Shown here: one piece after another, positions 57,026 to 64,000 of the stretch
Position numbering within the stretch: the first letter of the stretch is position 1
How the letters are laid out: each line of letters starts with the position of its first letter
NCBI GenBank assembly: GCA_029216955.1
Contig: JANAVB010033216.1
Span: forward strand, 11,200,123 to 11,264,122
Direction: 5' to 3'
DNA: 64,000 nt
Origin: Iris pallida
Taxonomy: Eukaryota > Streptophyta > Magnoliopsida > Asparagales > Iridaceae
Made by a program: the position numbers and the translations under genes
The notes under the pieces: model-generated
What the model saw: only the letters and a program-made list of their open reading frames with translations
What the model was told of the DNA's origin: nothing
Database searches by the model: none

Positions 57026-58312
57026 CTAAATTTTAAAGTTGACAAGCTAAATTTTAAACATTCCTTCGGTTTGATAAGCCTTCCCGAAGTATATTCCTTT
57101 CTTGGACATCACCATCTGACCAGTATTGATGTCCATCCTCAAGCATGCGATGCAGAACAGGCTTCCAGAGATCAGGTTCTTGGCAATCGTCGGAACATGC
57201 TTCACACCTTGAAGCATCAGAGTGTTCCCAGAAGTGAGTTTCAGTTCCACGGTCCCGATCCCCAGAACTTCAGCTTGGGCCTGGTTCGCCATGACAACCT
57301 TCTCAGATATCGGCTGGAACGTGACGAACCATTCCTTACCAGAACAGACATGGCAAGTCACACCAGTGTCTATCCACCAGTCAGAGTCAACACCCACAGT
57401 TGTGACCTGTGCGATCATAGCAACAAAGTTAGAAACCAATGAAACCTTATTAGGCTCACTTTTCTCTGATTGTTTAGGCTTAGATCTGCATTCGCTCTTG
57501 TAGTGGCCTTTCTTGCCACAATTGTAACAAGTCACGTGGGACTTAGTCTTCTGTTGTTTGAATGAAGGACCCTTCACTTTTAGATTAGTGAAGTCCTTCT
57601 TCTTGGGATGAGAAGCCGCCTGCTTCCCTTTGGGATCTCTCGTCTGTACTAGATTGGCTTTAGCCAACTGTTTGGACAGAGTGTCCACCTTCTGTTGGGA
57701 ATGCATCTCATCCTCAATATAGATCTCTGGAAGTAGATCTCCCAAGCTAATGTCTAGCTTCCTTCTGAGCATCCTTGCATAGAAGGTACTCCACCCAGCA
57801 GAAAGTTTTGAGATGATCCCTCCAACGACAAACTTGTCGGAAAGGGGCATCTCTTTGTCTTCCAATTTCTGACGTAGCTTCAAAAATTCCTTCACCTGTG
57901 GCAACATGGACTTCTCGTCCTAAAAGAGCAATTTGTGATATTTTTCAACCACAAACATTTTGCTCCTGTTCCTGTCTTCTTCATACAGTTTTTCTACAGA
58001 CTCCCATATGTCTCTGGCAAGTTTCTTCTTCGAGTAGGATTCTGTCAGGGAGTCCTCCATAGCATTCAGAATGAGAAGCCTGCAGATGCTATTTTCCCTT
58101 CTCCATTTGGCCTGGAGTTTGGTAGCCGTATTGATTGTGGTAGTAGATCCAGTGTCTGGAACAGAGGGTTCTTCCTCCAACAGAACATGATCAACGTCTT
58201 TTAGTTGAAGAGTTAGATAAACCTTTCTCTTCCAGACTTGATAATGCTCTCCATCGAACTTTTCCAACTTGCAGTAGTCCGATTGGACGAGTGAAGCATT
58301 AATGTTTTCCAT
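57026..58312 (-). pseudogene. copia gag and protease
   Basis: ATG at 58312 (MENINASLVQSDYCKLEKFD) starts Gag, with DGEHYQVWKRKVYLTLQ and a KLYEEDRNRSKMF block. A TAG at 57920-57922 interrupts it in frame. After the stop the frame continues with SKLSAGWSTFYARMLRRKLD, a zinc knuckle CYNCGKKGHYKSEC, and protease with the catalytic DTG (WWIDTGVTCHVC). Stops at 57047-57049 and 57026-57028 separate it from integrase. Gag coats the RNA and protease matures the polyprotein. The C-x2-C-x4-H-x4-C ligands are complete. Confidence 0.93.
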
Positions 58313-58316
58313 CTAT

Positions 58317-58335
58317 AAGGATCTTGCTTTGAGAT
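58317..58335 (-). promoter_or_regulatory. degenerate primer-binding site of the copia element
   Basis: Directly after the 5' LTR the minus strand reads ATCTCAAAGCAAGATCC, which aligns with the initiator-Met type GTATCAGAGCAAGATCC at 14 of 17 positions. It lies where the primer site is expected. Confidence 0.65.
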
Positions 58336-59900
58336 TGTTAGTCCCGGGGCTTGATCAAAGATGGTAAAACAGATGCAACAGAGATCTACGATGATACAAA
58401 AACCAAATAACCTGATTACAATATGGAGGAGAAAAATAGAGAAGAGAAGATCTCTCGTTTTTCTTTGCAAACGTGTTGCAATTGGGACAGAACGAGGTAC
58501 AATAATCTAGAAAAAGATGATAAGAAGAAAAATGCTGGGGTGTCAAAACACCGTTGCTCAAAGCAAGATTTGCTCCACACGAACTGCTTCCAGGAACCAG
58601 TAAGTTTGAAGAACTTGTGGAACGCTCGAAGTCACCTCTGTTCTAAATCCTCGGATGAACTTGCAATGGCGACAGCAGCTCTCTCTCTCTTTCTCCTTTT
58701 CTGACTTATAATTTCGTAGTCACCACAAAGGAGGCCAGAAGAGAGTATTTATAGAGAGAGGGTGAAAACCCTAGCCGTCTCTTCAGTTAGTGAAAGATTG
58801 AATCAAATCCCAAAAAGATAGCAACGAGATTAATTCAAATCCCAAAAAGATAGCAACGAAATTAATTCAAATCCCACAAAGATAGGATCTGAATTAATCG
58901 TATTGAATCAGTCTTTCTATAACTGACTTATAATCTGCACAGTCAGCGGAACCCTCCATACGGCAGCAGCAGCCTGGCCGCATGAGCCACATGAGTCGCA
59001 TGGCCTCATGGCCGCATGGACCGTATGAGCCGCATAGACCGCATGAGCAGCATGGACCGCATGGGCCGCATGAGCCACATGGGCCGCATGAGCCGCATGG
59101 CCGCATGAGCCGCATGGCCGCATGAGGCCGCATATGAGCCGCATACCGCATAAGACCGTATGGCCGCATATGAGCCGCATGACTGCTGACGTGCTAAGTG
59201 CAAAGTGTGCCAACAAAATGCCACATTACGCCCCATGAGCCCATGAGCCCGAGTCAACGAGATTAATTCAAATCCCACAACGATAGCAACGAAATTAATT
59301 CAAATCCTACAAAGATAGGATCTGAATTAATCGTATTGAATCAGTCTTCCATAACTGACTTGTAATCTGTACAGTCAGCGGAACCCTCCATACGGCAGCT
59401 GCAGCCTGACCGCATGAGCCACATGAGCCACATGAACTCATGGCCGCATGGCCGCATGGACCGCATGAGCCGTATGGACCGCATGAGCCGCATGGACCGC
59501 ACGGGTCGCATATGAGCCGCATAAGACCGCATGGCCGCATATGAGCCGCATGACTGCTGACGTGCTAAGTGCAAAGTGCGCCAACAAAATGCCACATTAC
59601 GCCTCATGAGCCCATGAGCCCGAGTCCGAGTCGCTAAGCCCCTTTGGGGCTTAGCTCCAAATGGAATTAATCCAAGAGAATGACAAAAGCATTAATGTTT
59701 AATCCTTGGAGCCTTATTCTTACCTCCTAGTAAAATCACCCACATGGTTCCCTTCTTAGGGTCACCACCCCATGTGCATCTCTCAACAATACAACCAAGT
59801 ATATATGTTAAGATAACTCATGGTGCGTTTCCGATGTGGGACTAAAATTTTACAAGGCATGATGAGAGCAAGCTCTCTCCATGTAAAGAAAGCACCAACA
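58336..59900 (-). repeat. 5' LTR of the copia element, with rearranged array
   Basis: It has the same ends as the 3' LTR. It differs from it by about 5 substitutions in the first 105 bp and, more strongly, in repeat layout. A shorter 9-bp array is followed by a second, partial copy of the block from about 59256 to 59610, which carries another array and a second TGACGTG unit. The 9-bp arrays are at about 59010-59130 and 59440-59510. Confidence 0.9.
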
Positions 59901-60550
59901 AGGTATATTTCACTCCACAGCCCTGATCAATTGCAACCTATCTTATAGTTCCCCTGTTATATGTATATACACATATGTTTATATTAAATATATAAGTGTA
60001 TTCTTTCAAGTATAATTATATAAATGAAATGGTTAAGCTATTTTATTAAAGTTAAACTAAGGAACATTATTAATTATATTATATTCATGGGTAGGCATAA
60101 CTATTCATTATGGTATAATGTATTGATATATATTAAAAAAAAATAGTTAAGAGGGGAACTATCTTCAACCTATAAATAAGGTATAATATTGCTAGTTAAT
60201 CTATATAAATATTTTATTTATTGATGGGTTCATAATATTTAAAGATTCAAGTTTGTCCTTGTATAATATATGTTAATAAAGGAATGAATCATGCTCAATC
60301 TTATGATACATTAATGTAGTTGGAATGAATCAACTATTATATCTATATGCATAAATGTATTATAGTTAAAAGATATCATAGTGCTATTAAAGTTAAATAT
60401 ATAGGCATAATTAGTTTTACATAGGCATAAATGTTACCTGTATAAATACCGGTATCGAAATGTCATATGTTTGAAGGGTTAGTTGTTAAATCCAATTATA
60501 TAAATATTTATATGTATTACAAACACATTTATTTTATATAAACAAGTTAT

Positions 60551-60668
<118 letters not shown>

Positions 60669-61860
60669 GAGAGTTAAGCATCTAGGCTAATATTTTGGGA
60701 TATTACAAGTCTTTTTCTAAATAACCCAATAGGGTTTTTGCTTTATCCAAATACATACAAGAGAGGATCCAAATACATACAAGAGAGGTTAAACCCTAAT
60801 AAGGATTTTGCCGCTACATAGGTGTATGTATGTATCGTATGATGATTCTCGGTTATTGTTTGGGTTGGTAGATTCTTGTGGGCTATAGCACCATTAGCTG
60901 GGTGAGACCTGGTCAGGCCCCTAGTACTGCAGTCTCAGCACAACATTGGGAGAACCGCAGGCAAGTATACCTTGTCAACTTGATTTATAATATTTACATG
61001 CTTACTTTTCTTATCAGTCGATTACACTGGATATACTGTGCATGCTTTTTCTATTCATTACCGATATACTGTCATGATTATACTTGCTGACACATAGACA
61101 TGATACACGGATTCGTATTGCATGGTATATAGGTGACTCGTTTACGATTTTTGGATAGTTACTTGATGATGGATTTTCATTTGTATATGTTTGAATGGAC
61201 TTCTGAACTTATCGTTTATTAGAGTCGGACTAGACGTGTCATAGATGCGACACCGATAATATCATTCGGTAGGGAGGACAGTTGCTATACAGAGGGGCTA
61301 ATATTGGTATGTTGTTGTTGATAGTAGGCGGTTCGGACGAGCCCCACTGTGAGATGATCTTATGTTCGGAGAGCTCCATTCGTCGAACATTATTCTCAAT
61401 TGCATTTCACACATACTAGATAGTCTTTCTAGAAGTAGTATTACTGGATCACCTGATTATATTTTTTGTTTACCTGTTTCTGGATCACATATTTACTTCC
61501 TTCACATGTTATTTATTGTACTTTATTTTGCCATGTATGTTATGTATCTTGCTACTTCCATCTGAGGACCTGGTTTCCTTCCAGGTTATTACTGAGAGCT
61601 ACCATAGGATATTTTGGGATACTTCTTTGAGATTTTCATGTACCGTTGGTTGATGCCTCCTTGTCATTCTTCTATAGTTATTTCCCTTCATAGTTTTATA
61701 GTATTGTAGATAATGTTTGTGGATGTTATATTAGATACTTAGGTTTTTACCTCATTTGGACAGCTTATACGTATTCAAGTCAGACTAGAGTCTGGTTGAA
61801 TGCGTAGCTGGCCATTGCCACATGGCTTGGTCTCGCGTATTTTGGGACTTGGGCATGACA

Positions 61861-62680
61861 CGCTATCAGGATCCGGCTCAAATAGAGAAGGGTCTTGATG
61901 GCGTTCCACTTTACCGAAGACTATAGGCTTTTCACCATTTTTATTGGATGGAACCACAAAGTAGGCACCTCGGGATGGGACGACCCGGTTTACAGTATTG
62001 ATAGTTGTTACTTGCACCTAAAACACACCTAAGGAATTATCTAGAGTATACATAGCATTCAAGTATGTAAGATTAGAGTAGTTCAAAGATAGCCTTTTAT
62101 TGATAAAGTACGAAATCTTATCCCGAGGGATTACATCATCTAGTGAAGGAGCCTCAGTATGGGTAGATATGTAGTCCCCCAATTCTTCATCTGTAAGAAC
62201 TGAGATAGTCACAGAAGAACGTGTAGCCTTCCGCCGTAGCCTGGCTACCAAAGGAGCTAACATCCTGGCAGCCGGGGTGTCTTATAATCTCAGAGGAGCT
62301 TCTGAAAACCTCATTGGTAACCTGACCCTAACAAGATCTTGGGCCCTTCCCGAAAGTCTGACCACCATAGGTGTTGGAGCCTTCCTATGAAGCTTAGCCA
62401 CGAGAGGGGCTAGCATTTGAGGAGGTTTCTCTTTGAGTCAGACTCTCAACGATTCCTCAGTTACTGCTTAGACTTTTGCTTCATCATCAACATCATTGTC
62501 ATTATCGTCCAGGTGAGCTGACTTATATAGAGCAGCATCAGTATAATATGCATCGATGCCTATGGAGGGATCGACGTCAGTAAATTTTTTCTTAACGATG
62601 CCGTTGTCGGTTACATACTTCATACACTGATGGAGGGTGGACGACGCGATCATATAAGATGCATGTACCCATGTATCCAC
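61861..62680 (-). pseudogene. Tat C sequence between protease and RT
   Basis: In minus sense this follows protease and includes SYMIASSTLHQCMKYVTDNG, the W-x-H..STLHQCLK-type block after Tat protease. Further open stretches are broken by many stops and frame changes. The last part, RGAYFVVPSNKNGEKPIVFG and DPSLFEPDPDS, stops at 61861 in the insertion border. No enzymatic domain is known here. Confidence 0.6.
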
Positions 62681-63000
62681 GAGCGTTCCAGCAAGACATT
62701 GTAGGATATGTCGGCATCGATGACATAACAGGTCACCTCTATCTGGAGATTACCTATCTGGCATTTCAAGCAGATTTTGCCCAAAGTATTGCTTTTACCA
62801 GCGTTGAAACTGCTAATTATAGTATTGGACACAGATAACCGGTGCATTAGTATCCCCAAGGTCTGGAGTAGACTCCGAGGGATGATGTTGAGAGAAGAAC
62901 CAGGATCATTATATATCCGGTCTACCTTGATGGCACAAACATACCCTGTGTAATATAGGAGTCTGTTGTGCCTGTTACTCTTGAGCATTATATCCTATTG
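62681..63000 (-). pseudogene. Tat C aspartic protease
   Basis: KSNRHNRLLYYTGYVCAIKV and DRIYNDPGSSLNIIPRSLLQ match the start of the Tat-lineage protease. The catalytic loop is DPGSS where D[S/T/G]GS is common. It continues with TLGILMHRLSVSNT, GKICLKCQIGNLQIEV and VLLERSWIHG. The frame 62988-62650 is open across the domain. The protease cuts the Gag-Pol polyprotein. The proline in the catalytic triad may be a lineage variant or damage. Confidence 0.8.
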
Positions 63001-63688
63001 AGAGAACGTAATATTAGGGATGATCTCTCCTGCATTATGACAGTTTGAACATGTGGTTGGATCCTGTTTAGGCTTTTGGAACTGGCTTATGAAAGAATCG
63101 GCATGTTGTAATGCCTCACATAAAGCATCCCGGGTATCTTTAGAGAGTTGGAAGAGCTCAAACAGAGATAAGCAGGCTGGCGTATTGGCTAGTTGCGCCA
63201 ATATGTCAAAGTTATGGGGTTTGATCAACCCCGAAGTGCCATCCTTTTAGCTTGTCAAAATGAGCCACTTTGTGCTTCTGTTTATCCACTTGGGGAAGTT
63301 GGGATGGACCTTCTTCTGGAGCAGCAGAAGCAATGAAGGGAGGCGCCACTTTGGCCTGTTCCACCTCTTGCTAGGTATTTCGCCTCAACCTTGTCACAAC
63401 TGCCAAGGCATTTTTTTGAGAGGCGGCGACCATTCGAAATGACTTAGACTTTCTGCATTTCCCCTTGGCAGTAGACTGTACCATCGACTGAGTCAGTTCC
63501 GGGGACAGATCAGGATGAACCCACATAATCTCATCCCAGGATGTGGTGAGTGGCACCAGTCCGCTCACATTATCATAGTTAGAGGAAGATTGATTACTTC
63601 CATCGTCGCCTTCGGGATGAAGACGACGCCATCTTCGGCCTTAGTTGGTGGAAGAATACCAAACTGAAGGGACACCATATTTGCGGAG
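63001..63688 (-). pseudogene. Tat C gag-protease linker
   Basis: Beginning at the border, minus sense reads MVSLQFGILPPTKAED, IPKATMEVINLP and, after a frame change, GLVPLTTSWDEIMWVHPDLS, the same module as Tat B 28280-28470. It then continues to LARLSLFEL-type sequence (CLSLFELFQLSKDTRDALCE) before the protease. Stops near 63370 and 63240 interrupt it. It is cut at 63689 by a new LTR. Confidence 0.75.
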
Positions 63689-64000
63689 TGTAAACCCCAT
63701 AAAATTTCACTATGATATTTTTTTTATAATTAATTTATTTTGGTAATTATTTTATTTTTCGTATTTTTACGTCGTGTGAGAATACGTATATACGAAGTAT
63801 TTAAAAATTTTACAAAAGTTTTTTTTATCAAATTTATTTTATAGAAAATAAATATTGTGGTTCAATATCATAGAAGGCAAAAACTTTTATTTATTTGAAT
63901 ATATAAATTATGTCATGGATTTGTCAAACTTGATTTTATTTTATTATTATGTAAAAACTATTTTAATTGCTATACAAGTATAGGTAATAATTTAGAAAAT
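63689..64000 (+). mobile_element. start of an LTR running out of the window
   Basis: TGTAAACCCCATAAAATTTCAC begins exactly where the Tat C coding sense stops. The preceding CGGAG (63684-63688) would be its duplication. The 312 bp seen are AT-rich and contain no gene. The style of the start (TGTAA.CCCC) fits Ty3-type LTRs. Confidence 0.6.

Larger units (their letters stand above)
51829..59900 (-). mobile_element. nearly intact Ty1/copia element, 8.07 kb
   Basis: LTRs 51829-53303 and 58336-59900 are flanked by AGGTA (51824-51828 and 59901-59905). In minus sense: 5' LTR, primer site, gag, protease, integrase, RT, RNase H, a 1-kb non-coding tail, purine tract, 3' LTR. Integrase before RT defines copia. 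The polyprotein is one frame from 58312 to 54833 with three stop codons, then one frameshift before RNase H. The coding decay is small compared with neighbouring elements, so this is a young insertion. Confidence 0.95.

Noticed and set aside
60687..60709. Minus-strand TGTAATATCCCAAAATATTAGCC, like an LTR start
   Set aside because: No matching end, purine tract or duplication nearby. It may be an old fragment but cannot be supported.

Overview
The window is plant nuclear DNA made entirely of transposable elements stacked inside one another. No host gene, rRNA, tRNA or CRISPR array was recognised. It contains L1-type LINEs, a Ty1/copia element, several Ty3/gypsy elements with initiator-Met-tRNA primer sites, Tat-lineage Ty3 elements with antisense ORFs, very long LTRs and a terminal-inverted-repeat element. 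This combination is typical of a repeat-rich angiosperm genome, in intergenic or pericentromeric chromatin. The species cannot be named from the sequence.

Layout, left half. Positions 1-1800 are the 3' part of a LINE (+). A second LINE (+) runs from about 1926 to 17132. It is split by a solo LTR (3157-5945, target duplication CCTGC) and by a complete but coding-free gypsy element (6592-14426, minus, target duplication TTAGG). The second LINE is cut off inside its reverse transcriptase by the start of another LTR (17133). The 3' part of a Tat-type element (Tat A, minus) follows at about 17706-21700. It has a spliced-looking antisense ORF. It is broken at 21701 by the 3' end of a minus-strand gypsy element (21701-24180), into which the 5' half of another Tat element (Tat B, plus, LTR-PBS-gag) is inserted. 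From 28844 comes the 3' end and 4.3-kb LTR of a plus-strand gypsy element (to 33639).

Layout, right half. A minus-strand gypsy 5' LTR (33780-43638) is split by a gag-only gypsy element (34644-39483, duplication ATAAC) and a solo LTR (40240-43372, duplication CATGT). A third Tat element (Tat C, minus) occupies 43639-63688. It is cut in two by a solo LTR spanning 48958-61860 (duplication CGCTA). That LTR itself carries a minisatellite-filled inverted-repeat element (49335-50725) and a nearly intact copia element (51829-59900, duplication AGGTA). A new LTR starts at 63689 and leaves the window.

How the parts relate. The matching target duplications give relative ages: host elements (LINE 2, Tat C, gypsy C) are older than their inserts, and the copia element is among the youngest. 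None of the gypsy or Tat copies looks autonomous. Tat C has lost RT and integrase catalytic residues, one gypsy element has only gag, and another has no ORF at all. The most interesting structural signal is a small hairpin with an AGGA loop, 17-20 nt before the 3' LTR in four different gypsy elements, whose stem sequence changes while pairing is largely kept. The antisense ORFs of the Tat elements and several LTR-borne motif arrays are the other points to follow.
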